A stretch of 64,000 nucleotides of DNA, taken from positions 1,054,001 through 1,118,000 of the forward strand of contig CAWKDN010000001.1 of the NCBI GenBank assembly GCA_963848415.1, given 5' to 3'. Below the pieces are notes generated by a model. It saw only the letters and a list, made by a program, of their open reading frames with translations, did no database searches and was not told the origin of the DNA. Made by a program: the position numbers and the translations under genes. The number at the start of each line of letters is the position of its first letter. Position 1 is the first letter of the stretch. The stretch comes from CAVQBC01 sp963848415 (GTDB lineage Bacteria > Actinomycetota > Thermoleophilia > Solirubrobacterales > Solirubrobacteraceae). Below are positions 52,728 to 61,283 of this stretch, piece by piece.

Positions 52728-52890
52728 ATGAGTGATCCCACGACCCCACGACCGTCTGGCGGCGTCCCGCGGTGCCGGACGGCACCCGCCGAAAGGGCCC
52801 GTGGCACCACCACTGTGCCCTCGGGCGGGCACCGCCCAGCACCCACGGGACATCCACCAGCCGGCCGCGCGGCCGCGAGATCAATCATCT
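52726..52890. repeat. Palindromic intergenic element, copy C (165 bp, inverted orientation)
   Basis: Ends AGATGAGTGATC (52726-52737) and GATCAATCATCT (52879-52890), 11 of 12 paired. On the minus strand it reads as copy A: GTCCCG with CGGGAC, GTGCTGGGCGG with CCGTCCGGCAC, and the same core GGGCACAGTGGTGG (complement at 52799-52820). Base changes against copies A and B are matched by their partners in the stem. Its first two bases complete the pyk stop codon TAG. It ends 4 bp before the SUI1-family start. Confidence 0.85.
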
Positions 52891-52894
52891 GAGC

Positions 52895-53227
52895 GTGGCC
52901 CGCCGGGACGCGAAGGTCGTGTGGTCGGCCACCGACGGCGACCTGCGCAAGGCGCGCGACCCGGGGCTGAAGGCGCGCCGCGAGACCGGCGGGCGGGTGA
53001 AGGTCCGGCGCGAGACGAGCGGCCGGCGCGGCAAGGCGGTGACCACCGTCGCCGACGTGCCACTCGACGACGCCGGCCTGCGCGAGCTCGCGGGGCGGCT
53101 GAAGAAGCGCTGCGGGGTCGGCGGCTCGGTAAAGGACGGCGTGATCGAGCTGCAGGGCGACCACCGCGACGCCGTGCTCGAGCTCCTGCGCGCCGACGGC
53201 TACGACGCCGTCGCCGCCGGCGGCTGA
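52895..53227 (+). CDS. SUI1/YciH-family translation factor
   Basis: 110 residues from GTG 52895. The SUI1 fold is evident in the second half: RETSGRRGKAVTTVADVPLD, then KKRCGVGGSVKDGVIELQGD and HRDAVLELLRADGY. This resembles bacterial YciH, the homologue of eukaryotic eIF1 that influences start codon choice. In bacteria it is non-essential. The start codon lies directly after palindromic element C, so the element forms its 5' leader. There is no Shine-Dalgarno sequence, so leaderless or coupled translation is possible. Confidence 0.88.
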   Translation: MARRDAKVVWSATDGDLRKARDPGLKARRETGGRVKVRRETSGRRGKAVTTVADVPLDDAGLRELAGRLKKRCGVGGSVKDGVIELQGDHRDAVLELLRADGYDAVAAGG

Positions 53228-53242
53228 GCGCCGCGGCTCAGC
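53223..53242. terminator. Bidirectional hairpin containing both stop codons
   Basis: GCTGAGC (53223-53229) pairs with GCTCAGC (53236-53242) around GCCGCG. The SUI1 TGA and the FKBP TGA are both in the stem. It repeats the design seen at 21457-21485 and 38624-38653. Confidence 0.5.
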
Positions 53243-53621
53243 GCACGCCGACGAGGTCGACGACGAACACGAGCGTCTCGTCGGGGCCGATGACGCCGCC
53301 GGCGCCGCGCTTGCCGTAGGCGAGCGCGGGCGGGATGGTGATGCGCCGCCGGCCGCCGACGCGCATCCCGGCCACGCCCTGGTCCCAGCCGGGGATCACC
53401 TGGCCCTTGCCGAGGCCGAACTTGAAGGTGTCGCCGCGATCCCAGGAGGCGTCGAACTGCTTGCCGTCCTTCCAGGAGACGCCGACGTAGTGGACCTCGA
53501 CGATCTTGCCCGCGACCGCCTCGTCCCCGTCGCCGACGGCGAGGTCATCGAGCTCGAGCTGGTAGGAGGGCGGCTGGTCGGACGGGACGTCGACCTGGGG
53601 CTTCTCGTTGTTCGTGGCCAT
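53238..53621 (-). CDS. FKBP-type peptidyl-prolyl isomerase
   Basis: 127 residues from ATG 53621. The FKBP fold is complete: VEVHYVGVSWKDGKQFDASW, FKFGLGKGQVIPGWDQGVAGM, RRRITIPPALAYG, and DETLVFVVDLVGV. The active-site aromatic residues (Tyr, Phe, Trp, Tyr) are all there. There is no signal peptide or membrane anchor, so it acts in the cytosol. It is a small single-domain chaperone-type isomerase. It is convergent with the SUI1 gene. Confidence 0.92.
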   Translation of the reverse strand: MATNNEKPQVDVPSDQPPSYQLELDDLAVGDGDEAVAGKIVEVHYVGVSWKDGKQFDASWDRGDTFKFGLGKGQVIPGWDQGVAGMRVGGRRRITIPPALAYGKRGAGGVIGPDETLVFVVDLVGVR

Positions 53622-53644
53622 GGCCGGGACCGTAGCGGCCGTGG

Positions 53645-54550
53645 TCAGCGGCCCGCCTCCCACTCGATCGGGTCCCCGGACGCCGGCGGCGGGCAGCCCA
53701 GCTCCGCGAGCACGCCCGCCAGCGCCTCGCGGCGCACCGCCCCGTAGGTGAGCACGTGCGCGAGCACGCCGCCGTAGGTGAACGACTGCGGCGGCTCGCA
53801 CAGCGCGTCGACGAACATATCGTCCCACGCGCCGCGGTCGCGGATCGAGCGGGCCAGCCGCTCGAAGTCGCGCGCGGCGCGCTCGAAGCGCGCGAGCAGC
53901 TCGTCGCCGGCGAGCGGCGGCGGGAACGGCTGACCGGTGATCGCGGCGACCCACACCTCGAGCGTGCGGACGAGCCGCTCGGCCATCCGGGCGGCGCTGG
54001 CTTCCTCGCCCTCGAACCAGACCACCACCAGGCCGGGACGCAGCGGGCGCTCGAGCTCCGCGTCTGCCAGCGTCGCGGCCAGACGCAGCAGCTCGCGAAC
54101 ACGGTCGAGGTGGTGGGCGACGAGCCGCTCGGCGAGGTCGCGGGCCGGCGCGGGCCGGCGCGGTCCGGGCACGAGCAGGCCCGCGGGCGGGTGGAAGTGG
54201 ATGCCGTTGGGGGCCGTTAGCGCCACCGGGCGCCCGGAGCCGGCGAACGTGCTCGGCGGGACGCCGTGGGCGCGGGCGAACGCGCGCGAGAAGGCGGCCA
54301 GCGAGCCGTAGCCCGCCGCCGCGGCGGCCTCCGAGGGCGAGGCGGCGCCGGCCCGCAGCTGCCAGGCGGCGCGCTCGAGCAGCAACCGCCGGCGCAGCGC
54401 GACGGGCGACTCGCCGGTCGCGCCCGCCAGCAGCCGGTCGAGGTGGTCGCGCGAGAAGTGCGCCCGGCCCGCGAGCGCGCGGCCGTCGGCGCCGGGCTCG
54501 TCGAGCGAGCCGAGCACGAGGTCGATCAGGTCGCGGAGCCGGTCGGCCAT
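53645..54550 (-). CDS. AraC-type DNA-binding domain fused to a DinB-like domain
   Basis: 301 residues. The N-terminal ~100 residues form a double helix-turn-helix of AraC type (RAHFSRDHLDRLLAGATGES, RAAWQLRAGAASPSEAAAAA, GYGSLAAFSRAFARAHGVPP). A linker with a beta hairpin (NGIHFHPPAGLLVPG) leads to a DinB four-helix domain at ~135-285, with AHHLDRVRELL and HVLTYGAVRR holding its His residues. The DinB fold binds metals or thiols (bacillithiol/mycothiol transferases), so the protein may sense a small molecule. It ends 23 bp upstream of the FKBP start on the same strand. Confidence 0.78.
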   Translation of the reverse strand: MADRLRDLIDLVLGSLDEPGADGRALAGRAHFSRDHLDRLLAGATGESPVALRRRLLLERAAWQLRAGAASPSEAAAAAGYGSLAAFSRAFARAHGVPPSTFAGSGRPVALTAPNGIHFHPPAGLLVPGPRRPAPARDLAERLVAHHLDRVRELLRLAATLADAELERPLRPGLVVVWFEGEEASAARMAERLVRTLEVWVAAITGQPFPPPLAGDELLARFERAARDFERLARSIRDRGAWDDMFVDALCEPPQSFTYGGVLAHVLTYGAVRREALAGVLAELGCPPPASGDPIEWEAGR

Positions 54551-54637
54551 AGGGGCCGGGACATCCTCGCGCCTCGATCCTTGATCGCGTTCGACGTCTC
54601 GCTCGACCGCCCGCGCAGCATGCGCCACGCTACGGCC

Positions 54638-55111
54638 ATGGCGACCTGGACCGAGTTCGAGACCGCCGCGCCCGCGCTCGCCGCGCGCGTGCACGAGCGG
54701 CTCGACGCCCACGCCCACAAGACGCTCGCGACGGTCCGCCGGGACGGCGGGCCTCGCATCTCCGGCATCGAGTCGGCCTTCGCGGAGGGCGAGCTGTGGA
54801 TCGGCTCGATGTGGGAGGCGGTCAAGGCTCGCGACCTGCAGCGCGACCCGCGCTTCGCCCTGCACAGCGGCTCCGACGAGCCGGACGAGTGGAAGGGCGA
54901 CGCGAAGCTCGCCGGCGTCGTCGAGGAGATCACCGACCCCGAGCGGGTCGCGCGGATCAACGGCGCCCACGGGGCGCCTCCAGGCCCGTCGCACCTCTTC
55001 CGGCTCGACCTGCGCGAGGTCTCCACCGTCGCGCTCGCCGAGAGCCGCAAGTCGATCGTGATCGAGGTCTGGACGCCGGCGCGCGGCGTGCGGACGATCG
55101 AGCGGGCCTAG
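54638..55111 (+). CDS. Pyridoxamine 5'-phosphate oxidase-fold protein
   Basis: 157 residues from ATG 54638 (54620 also in frame). The split-barrel flavin-binding fold is visible: HKTLATVRRDGGPRISGIES, AEGELWIGSMWEAVKARDLQ, PRFALHS, then WTPARGVRTIE. Related actinobacterial proteins (F420-dependent or flavin reductases, Rv1155-like) reduce small molecules or degrade haem. The substrate is unknown. It is divergent from the AraC-DinB gene and convergent with TVP38, sharing the stop CTAG at 55108-55111. Confidence 0.82.
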   Translation: MATWTEFETAAPALAARVHERLDAHAHKTLATVRRDGGPRISGIESAFAEGELWIGSMWEAVKARDLQRDPRFALHSGSDEPDEWKGDAKLAGVVEEITDPERVARINGAHGAPPGPSHLFRLDLREVSTVALAESRKSIVIEVWTPARGVRTIERA

Positions 55112-55830
55112 CGCCCCGCGCGCAGGTCGCGCCGCAGGAACAGCGCGCCGACAAGCGCCATGACCACCAGCACGACCACCGCGGCGACGGTCTGCCACGA
55201 GCGGAAGTTCCCGAACGAGCCGCCCAGCGCCGTGTAGGCGAAGGCGCGCGGCGCGGCACCGAGCGCGGTCGCGGCGGCGAAGGCGCCGAGCGAGACCGGC
55301 GTCAGCCCGGCGACGTAGTTGACGATCGTGTAGGGCATGCCCGGGGCGATGCGGGCGTAGAGCACCGACAGGAAGCCGCGCCGGCCGATCCACTCGCGCG
55401 CCCGCCGGACGCGCGGGCCGGCCAGCACCTCGACCGGCCCTTGCCCGACCCGACGGCCGATCGAGAACGCGCACACGGCGCCGAGCGTCGCCGCCGTCAG
55501 CGTCACCGGGAAGCCGAGCGCGGTGCCGAAGAGCAGCCCGGAGGCGCCGGCCAGCAGCGGGCCGGGGAACAGCACGCAGGTGAGTGCCGCCGAGACGACG
55601 ATGAAGACGAGCGGCGCCAGCGCGCCGAAGCCGTCGACCCAGTCGCGCACGCGGTCGGCCGACAGCGTCCCGCTGCCGGCCAGCACCACGAGCGCCAGCG
55701 CGGTGGCCAGCGCCGCGGCCAGGCCGCCGAGGCGCAGCAGCGCGAGCCGCCGCGCCGCCTGGACGAGGCGCGGGTCCGCGGCCTCCTCGGAGGGCTCAGG
55801 CGGCGCGGGCGTAGAAGGCGGCCTCGGCAT
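55108..55830 (-). CDS. TVP38/TMEM64 (VTT domain) membrane protein
   Basis: 240 residues with about six helices. The VTT/SNARE-associated Golgi domain covers residues 75-200, with PLVFIVVSAALTCVLFPGPL, GASGLLFGTALGFPVTLTAA and the conserved ARIAPGMPYTIVNYVAGLTP. DedA-superfamily relatives move lipid head groups or the undecaprenyl carrier. Its start overlaps the ABC1 kinase stop by 35 bp (55796-55830), so the two are coupled and may act together at the membrane. Convergent with the PPOX-fold gene. Confidence 0.85.
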   Translation of the reverse strand: MPRPPSTPAPPEPSEEAADPRLVQAARRLALLRLGGLAAALATALALVVLAGSGTLSADRVRDWVDGFGALAPLVFIVVSAALTCVLFPGPLLAGASGLLFGTALGFPVTLTAATLGAVCAFSIGRRVGQGPVEVLAGPRVRRAREWIGRRGFLSVLYARIAPGMPYTIVNYVAGLTPVSLGAFAAATALGAAPRAFAYTALGGSFGNFRSWQTVAAVVVLVVMALVGALFLRRDLRAGR

Positions 55831-57175
55831 GCCCGAGCTCCGTGACCGGCGGGTCGCCGTACATCCACTCGCGGGCGATGCGGTGGAAGTTCTCGTGCAC
55901 GCGCAGCTGGGAGAGCACGGCCAGCGTGAGCATCTCGACGCGACGGCCGAAGAGGTGGTCGGCGGGCAGCGTCTCGTGGCGCATCTGCCCGAAGTGCGCC
56001 GAGCGCGGGTCGGACATGTCGATCATCACCTGGGTGGCGATCTCGGGCGAGAGCTCGAGGTCCTCGTCGAGCACGTACCACCAGGTCGCGTCGCGGAACT
56101 GGGCCAGCAGCTTGTCTGGCCGGAAGCGCTCGGGGTGCTTGAGGAAGCCGGTCTCGCTCCAGATCTCCAGCAGCCGCTCGCCGTCGCCCTCGTGGCCGGC
56201 GCGCTGGCAGGCGAGCTCGACCTCGGCGAGCTCGCGCGGCATGACCTTGTAGAGGCCGAAGTCCAGGAAGGCCACGCGCCCGTCCGCGAGCAGCAGGAAG
56301 TTGCCGGGGTGCGGGTCGCCCGAGAACTGGTGATGGCGGTACATGCAGCCGAAGAAGAATCGGAAGACGATCTCCCCCACGCGGTCGCGCGTCGCCTGGT
56401 CGCGCTCCTTGATCGCCTCGAAGCGCTCGCCGTCGACCCAGTCGGAGACCAGCACCCGCTCGCGCGAGAGCCGGCTGACCACGTCGGGGACGACGATGAA
56501 CGGGTGGCCGCGGAAGATGCGCGCCAGCGAGCGCTGGTTCTGGGCCTCGAGCTCGTAGTCGAGCTCGTCGCCGATGCGCTCGCGGACCTCCTCGGCGGTC
56601 GCCTTGACGTCCAGGCCGGGCGCGACGCGCTTCATCAGCCGCAGGATCATCCCGAGGTTCTGGATGTCGGCCCGCACCGCCTGGGCGACGCCCGGGTACT
56701 GGACCTTGACCGCGACCTCGCGCCCGTCGTGGAGCTGGGCGCGGTAGACCTGGCCGATCGAGGCGGCGGCGATCGGCTCTTCGTCGAAGCGGGCGAAGAC
56801 GTCGCCGAGCTCCTCGTCGAGCTCTGACTCGACGACCTTGCGCATGTCGGCGAAGCGGACCTTGGGCGCGGCGTCGCGCAGCTCGCCGAGCTTGCGCTGG
56901 AACTCCTCGCGGTGCGGCTCGGGCACGAGGCCGACGTCGAGGAAGGACATCACCTGGCCGAGCTTCATGGCCGCGCCCTTCATCGTCCCCAGCGCCGCGA
57001 CGATCTGCTCGGCCGCCTCGATCTGGCGCTTCTCGAGCGCAACCTGCCGGCGCTCCTCGGTGCGGGTCAGGTTGGCGGTCGAGGTGCCCAGCTGGCGCGC
57101 CGCCTGGCCCGCCGCCAGACCCGTGACGCGCGCGGTGCGGGTGATCCGCGAGGTCGGGATACGGTCCTTGGGCAT
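55796..57175 (-). CDS. ABC1/UbiB-family atypical kinase (soluble form)
   Basis: 459 residues from ATG 57175. Motifs: KxGQ in AAMKLGQVMSFLD, AAASIGQVYRAQL, the ATP-site lysine in VAVKVQYPG, ELDYELEAQNQ, DPHPGNFLL and FLDFGLYK. There is no membrane anchor, in contrast to the paralogue at 43010. UbiB-type ATPases aid quinone or lipid processing. The downstream TVP38 overlaps it and the upstream gene encodes a membrane protein with a Pro/Thr-rich tail. Confidence 0.9.
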   Translation of the reverse strand: MPKDRIPTSRITRTARVTGLAAGQAARQLGTSTANLTRTEERRQVALEKRQIEAAEQIVAALGTMKGAAMKLGQVMSFLDVGLVPEPHREEFQRKLGELRDAAPKVRFADMRKVVESELDEELGDVFARFDEEPIAAASIGQVYRAQLHDGREVAVKVQYPGVAQAVRADIQNLGMILRLMKRVAPGLDVKATAEEVRERIGDELDYELEAQNQRSLARIFRGHPFIVVPDVVSRLSRERVLVSDWVDGERFEAIKERDQATRDRVGEIVFRFFFGCMYRHHQFSGDPHPGNFLLLADGRVAFLDFGLYKVMPRELAEVELACQRAGHEGDGERLLEIWSETGFLKHPERFRPDKLLAQFRDATWWYVLDEDLELSPEIATQVMIDMSDPRSAHFGQMRHETLPADHLFGRRVEMLTLAVLSQLRVHENFHRIAREWMYGDPPVTELGHAEAAFYARAA

Positions 57176-57198
57176 CGCCCGAGGACTTATAGCGGGGC

Positions 57199-58074
57199 TC
57201 AGCCGCCCGGCGGCGGGGTCGCCTCGGGCGTCGGCGCAGCGGGGGTGGCGCCGTCCGCGGGGGCCGGGGTCGGCGTCGCCGACGGCGCGGGCGTCTGGGT
57301 CGCGTCGGGCCCTGGGGTCGCGGTGGCGTCGGGAGTGGGCGTGGGCGTGGCGTCCGGCTCGTTGCTTTCGGCGTCGCGCTCCTTGTCCTCCGAGGACTCG
57401 CGCTGGCTGTCCTGGTCGCGGTTGCGGTCGCGCCGCGAGGAGCCGCTGAAGAAGGTCGTCGGCGTGCCCGAGGTCGCGCTGGCGTTCTTGCCGAACACCG
57501 CCACCTCGGTGAAGGTGATGACAGCCACGGCGATGAGGCAGCCGGCCAGGCCGGTGACGAGCCCGACGACGATCGCCTTGCGCGTCCAGCGGCGGCGGCG
57601 GTCCTCTTCGCGCCGCGCCTCGCGCTGCTGCTTGCGCTCGTCCGGCGGCTCCGGCTCCGGCTCTAGCCGCGGCGCGCCGGCGGCCCGCGGCGTACGCCCG
57701 AGGTCGTCCCAGCCCTGCGGCTGGATCGGATCGAACTCCTCCTGCTCGCGCTCGGCCGTGGGCCGCCGCGAGCGGTCGCTGAGGCGCTCCCGCCCGCGCG
57801 AGAAGCGCGACGGCTTGGGCAGGTGCGGCGTGACGGGCGTCACGGCGCGCGCCGCCTGGGCGGCCTGGCTGGCGACCGCCTTCGGCCGCGCCAGCAGCTC
57901 GCGGGCGATCGTGACGATCACCGGCGTCATCGCGGTCGCGATCAGGGTGCCCTCGCGCCAGATCTGGGAGACGATCAGCGCCGCCCCCGCCGAGGAGACG
58001 GCGGCGATGAGCAGATCCTTGAGCGACAGGGCGGGCTCGTTGCGCTCCTCGGGGGTGTCGCGTTCGCGCGGCAT
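57199..58074 (-). CDS. Membrane protein with low-complexity Pro/Thr/Ala tail
   Basis: 291 residues. An N-terminal hydrophobic pair (LLIAAVSSAGAALIVSQIWR and ATAMTPVIVTIARELLA) precedes a charged middle (Arg/Glu-rich, ~residues 85-165). A third helix follows (AIVVGLVTGLAGCLIAVAVI) and the outside-facing tail is built of TPTP and PDAT-type repeats. It resembles wall-spanning stalks. Function unknown. It is 23 bp upstream of the ABC1 kinase on the same strand, so the three genes to 55108 may form an operon. Confidence 0.68.
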   Translation of the reverse strand: MPRERDTPEERNEPALSLKDLLIAAVSSAGAALIVSQIWREGTLIATAMTPVIVTIARELLARPKAVASQAAQAARAVTPVTPHLPKPSRFSRGRERLSDRSRRPTAEREQEEFDPIQPQGWDDLGRTPRAAGAPRLEPEPEPPDERKQQREARREEDRRRRWTRKAIVVGLVTGLAGCLIAVAVITFTEVAVFGKNASATSGTPTTFFSGSSRRDRNRDQDSQRESSEDKERDAESNEPDATPTPTPDATATPGPDATQTPAPSATPTPAPADGATPAAPTPEATPPPGG

Positions 58075-58126
58075 CCCCTCCCACGCTAGCGACCCGTTTC
58101 AAGGGGGCGGGCGGACCCGCCCAGGC

Positions 58127-58870
58127 TCAGCCGCGCTGCACCTGGGAGCCCGGGACGATGTCGTCCGAGCCGTCCTGCCAGCGCACCCACGCCTTGTGCC
58201 CGCCGTCGTAGTCGTCGCCCAGCAGGACGAGCGTCGCCGGCTCGCCCATCGCCGTGCACGGCTCCGATCCCTCGGGATCCAACCCGCGCCAGACGCGCAC
58301 GAATGCGTTGCCCTCGAGCTCCTCGGCCACCGTCGTCGGGTCGGTGTGGCCCGGGCGGATGACGGTGTCCGGTGGCAACGTGAGCAGCACGTCCATGATC
58401 GAGTGCTTGAGGTCGGCGTAGCCGGTGCTGCCGGGCGCGCGCACGCCGCCGACCGAGTTGCGGAACAGGGTGTCGCCGGGGAAGAGCTCTCGATCGTCGA
58501 CCAGCAGCGCCGTCATGCCGTTGGTGTGCCCCGGCGTGTGCAGGGTCTTGACCGTCAGGCCGCCGATCTCGAGCTCCGTGCCGGGCTCGAGGTCGCCCGT
58601 GGCGCCGAGCACGCGGTCGCGCTCGCCCGGGTGGATGAGCACCTGCGCGTCGGGCCAGCGCTCGAGCACGCGGTCGAGCTCGGCGATGTGGTCGCCGTGG
58701 TGATGGGTCAGCAGCACGTGGGTGACCGTCAGGTCGTGCTCGTCGGCGGCGGCCAGCAGCTCGTCCAGCGGGCCGCCGACGTCGACGAAGAAGGCGTCGC
58801 CACCCGGGGCCGCCGCGACCAGGTAGGAGTTCGACAGGTAGTCCGGGTGCAGCGCGCGCTCGACGATCAT
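58127..58870 (-). CDS. Metallo-beta-lactamase-fold hydrolase (glyoxalase II-like)
   Basis: 247 residues from ATG 58870. The metal site is VLLTHHHGDHIAEL (HxHxDH), TLHTPGHTNG (His), FPGDTLF (bridging Asp) and RPGHTDP (last His). Size and the SCHS-like C-terminal stretch put it near glyoxalase II or YcbL-type thioesterases. The next gene (58920, divergent) encodes glyoxalase I, which supports a methylglyoxal-detoxifying role. The residual lid region differs from human GloB, so this is inference. Confidence 0.85.
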   Translation of the reverse strand: MIVERALHPDYLSNSYLVAAAPGGDAFFVDVGGPLDELLAAADEHDLTVTHVLLTHHHGDHIAELDRVLERWPDAQVLIHPGERDRVLGATGDLEPGTELEIGGLTVKTLHTPGHTNGMTALLVDDRELFPGDTLFRNSVGGVRAPGSTGYADLKHSIMDVLLTLPPDTVIRPGHTDPTTVAEELEGNAFVRVWRGLDPEGSEPCTAMGEPATLVLLGDDYDGGHKAWVRWQDGSDDIVPGSQVQRG

Positions 58871-58919
58871 GGCCCTGACACTAGTGCCCCGGCGGGCGCG
58901 CGGTAGCCTGCGGCCCTCC

Positions 58920-59291
58920 ATGCCACTCATCCACACCTGCTACCGCATCGGCGACATCGACCGCTCGGTCGCCTTCTACGAGGCGCTGGGCTTCGAGGAG
59001 CGCCGCCGGATGCCGATCCGCGACGAGGCCATCAACGTGTTCATGGGCCTGCCGGGCGACGGCGACCGGCTCGAGCTGACCTACAACCACGGCGTCTCCA
59101 GCTACGAGCTGGGCACGGGCTACAACCACATCGCCATCACCGTCGACGACCTCGACGGGACGCTCGGGAACCTCGCCGAGAAGGGCATCGAGCCCGAGAA
59201 GCCGCCGTACTCGGTGCGCGAGGGCGGCAGCCGGCTGTGCTTCGTGCGCGACCCGGACGGCTACCGGGTCGAGCTGATCGAGCGCTCCTAG
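58920..59291 (+). CDS. gloA: Glyoxalase I (lactoylglutathione lyase-like, VOC fold)
   Basis: 123 residues. The four metal ligands of GloA are in place: His5, Glu52 (LELTYN), His70 (GYNHIAIT) and Glu118 (YRVELIE), the same spacing as E. coli GloA. The twin beta-alpha-beta-beta-beta repeats of the VOC fold are complete. It isomerises the thiohemiacetal of methylglyoxal. Actinobacteria usually use mycothiol instead of glutathione, so the thiol is uncertain. It is followed by the Ppx/GppA gene after 6 bp. Confidence 0.88.
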   Translation: MPLIHTCYRIGDIDRSVAFYEALGFEERRRMPIRDEAINVFMGLPGDGDRLELTYNHGVSSYELGTGYNHIAITVDDLDGTLGNLAEKGIEPEKPPYSVREGGSRLCFVRDPDGYRVELIERS

Positions 59292-59297
59292 ACCGCG

Positions 59298-60836
59298 GTG
59301 CCCGAGGATCGCCTCGCCGTCATCGACCTCGGGTCGAACTCGTTCCGGCTGGTCGTCTTCACCTGGACGGACCCGCACGGCCCGCATCCGTGGTGGAAGC
59401 GCACGGACGAGATCCACGAGGCGGTGCGGATCGGCGAGGGCCTGGAGGCGACCGGCGAGCTGCAGCCCGAGCCGATGGAGCGCGCCCTGCGGGCGATCGA
59501 CCTCTACGCCCACTTCTGCCGCGCGACCGGCATCCAGCGCGTGCGGCCGGTCGCGACCTCGGCGATCCGCGACGCCTCGAACCAGGCCGACTTCCTGCAG
59601 CGGGCCAACGTTCGCTCCGGCCTGGAGATCGAGGTGCTCCCGGGCGTCGAGGAGGGCCGCTACGGCTACCTGGCCGCCGTGAACTCCACGACGCTTGCGG
59701 ACGGCGTCGCGCTGGACATCGGCGGCGGCTCGATGCAGCTCACGCGCGTCGAGGGCCGCCACGCCGCCGACGCGCGCTCGTGGGGGCTCGGCGCGGTGCG
59801 CATGACCGAGCGCTTCCTGCCCGACCGCAAGGTCAAGCCCCGGCAGCTCAAGGCGCTGCGCGAGCACGTCCGGTCGGAAGTCGAGTTGGCCGGATGGCTC
59901 GAGGGCGCCGGCGGCGGGGACGGGCACATGACCGCCATCGGCGGGACGTGCCGCAACCTGGCAGCAGCCGCCCAGCTCGCCGAGGGCCTGCCGTCCTACG
60001 GCATCCAGGGCTTCCCGCTCACGCGCGACACGCTGGCGGGCCTGATCGACCGCTTCGCGGACCTCCCCGCCGACGAGCGCGGCACCAAGGTGCCCGGCAT
60101 CAAGCCCGCCCGCGGCGACCTGATCCTCGCCGGCGCGGTGGTGATCGAGACGGTGATGGAGACCGGCGGCTTCGGCGTCGCCGAGGTCACCGAGGCGGGG
60201 CTGCGCGAGGGCGTCTTCTACTCCACGCTGCTCGAGGGCACCGACCCGCCCCTGTTCGCGGACGTGCGCCGCGCGGCGGTGCTCAACCTCACCGCGCAGT
60301 ACCACGAGGACTTCACCCACCTCGAGCACGTCGCGGCGCTGGCCCTGCAGATGTGGGACGCGCTCGCGGCGGCCGGAACGCACGCGGCCGACCCGCAGGA
60401 GCGCGAGCTGCTGTGGGCGGCGGCGATGCTGCACGACATCGGCATGGCGATCGACTACGACGACCACCACAAGCACTCGCGCTACCTGATCCTCAACGCC
60501 GGCCTGCCCGGCTTCTCGCCGCGGGAGACCGGCCTGATCGGCCAGATGGCCCGCTTCCACCGCAAGGGCGACCCGCGCCTCGGCCAGTTCGAGCCGCTCG
60601 GGCGGGAAGGTGACCCCGAGCTGCTGGATCGCTGTGCCGCGCTGCTGCGGGTCGCCGAGCAGCTCGAGCGCTCGCGCGACCAGTCGGTCCGCGGCGTCGA
60701 CGTCGAGACCGACGACGGCCGCGTCGAGCTGCGCCTGGAGACCGTCCAGGACGCGAGCGTGGCGCGCTGGAGCGCCCAACAGCAGGGCGAGCTGTTCGCC
60801 CGCGCCTTCGGGCGCGAGCTGGCGATCAGCGACTGA
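59298..60836 (+). CDS. Ppx/GppA phosphatase with C-terminal HD domain
   Basis: 512 residues from GTG 59298. The actin-like ATPase fold begins with AVIDLGSNSFRLVVF (phosphate loop 1) and has DIGGGSMQLTRV (phosphate loop 2), with the catalytic Glu in VEEGRYGYLAAV. The C-terminal ~180 residues are an HD-type domain (AAAMLHDIGMAIDYDDHHKH). This is the exopolyphosphatase/pppGpp-phosphohydrolase architecture that removes polyphosphate or pppGpp phosphate ends. It follows gloA by 6 bp and is probably co-transcribed. Confidence 0.9.
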   Translation: MPEDRLAVIDLGSNSFRLVVFTWTDPHGPHPWWKRTDEIHEAVRIGEGLEATGELQPEPMERALRAIDLYAHFCRATGIQRVRPVATSAIRDASNQADFLQRANVRSGLEIEVLPGVEEGRYGYLAAVNSTTLADGVALDIGGGSMQLTRVEGRHAADARSWGLGAVRMTERFLPDRKVKPRQLKALREHVRSEVELAGWLEGAGGGDGHMTAIGGTCRNLAAAAQLAEGLPSYGIQGFPLTRDTLAGLIDRFADLPADERGTKVPGIKPARGDLILAGAVVIETVMETGGFGVAEVTEAGLREGVFYSTLLEGTDPPLFADVRRAAVLNLTAQYHEDFTHLEHVAALALQMWDALAAAGTHAADPQERELLWAAAMLHDIGMAIDYDDHHKHSRYLILNAGLPGFSPRETGLIGQMARFHRKGDPRLGQFEPLGREGDPELLDRCAALLRVAEQLERSRDQSVRGVDVETDDGRVELRLETVQDASVARWSAQQQGELFARAFGRELAISD

Positions 60837-61031
60837 GACCCTCGCCGGGCACGAGCAGGCCGCGCTCGAAGGCCGCCCCGAGCGGCGCTTCGCGCATCAA
60901 CCGGTCGGTGGATCTCCTCGTGACGGTTCTGGGCCTGGATTGGCACAAAGGCGCATCGAAGGGGTGGTGTTTCGTGGCGTTTGCGGCGTCATCCTGGTCG
61001 GATGGGAGATGGTCGTGCAGTTCGGCGGACT

Positions 61032-61283
61032 ATGTCCGCTTATGTGCACGAGGATCCGCTCGATGCGCGAATCGCGGCGCTGGCTCGGCGTCAACACGGT
61101 CTCGTTGCCCGCTCGCAGCTGGCAGAGCTTGGTCTGGCTCGCTGGGCGATCGGCTACCGGATCGAGCACGGCCGGCTTCACCCTCTTTATCGCGGGGTGT
61201 ACGCCGTGGGCCACAACGCGGTCTCTCGCGAGGCGCGGCGGTTGGCGGCCGTGCTGGCGATCGGCCCCGCAACGTGGTTGCGG
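61032..61283 (+). pseudogene. Truncated AbiEi/DUF559-type protein, N-terminal part
   Basis: From ATG 61032: MSAYVHEDPLDARIAALARR, then QHGLVARSQLAELGLARWAI, YRIEHGRLHPLYRGVYAVGH and a helix ending LAAVLAIGPATWL. This is the winged-helix region of AbiEi-like antitoxins or DUF559 proteins, which are normally ~280 residues long. After about residue 83 it runs into the antisense of the CotH gene. The catalytic part is therefore lost. GCGGAC-TAT-GTCCGC at 61025-61039 overlaps the start, a possible operator. Confidence 0.65.

Noticed and set aside
55796..58102. A long frame joining the ABC1 kinase to the upstream gene
   Set aside because: The upstream 300 codons are a shadow of the Pro/Thr-tail protein at 57199-58074; the kinase starts at 57175.
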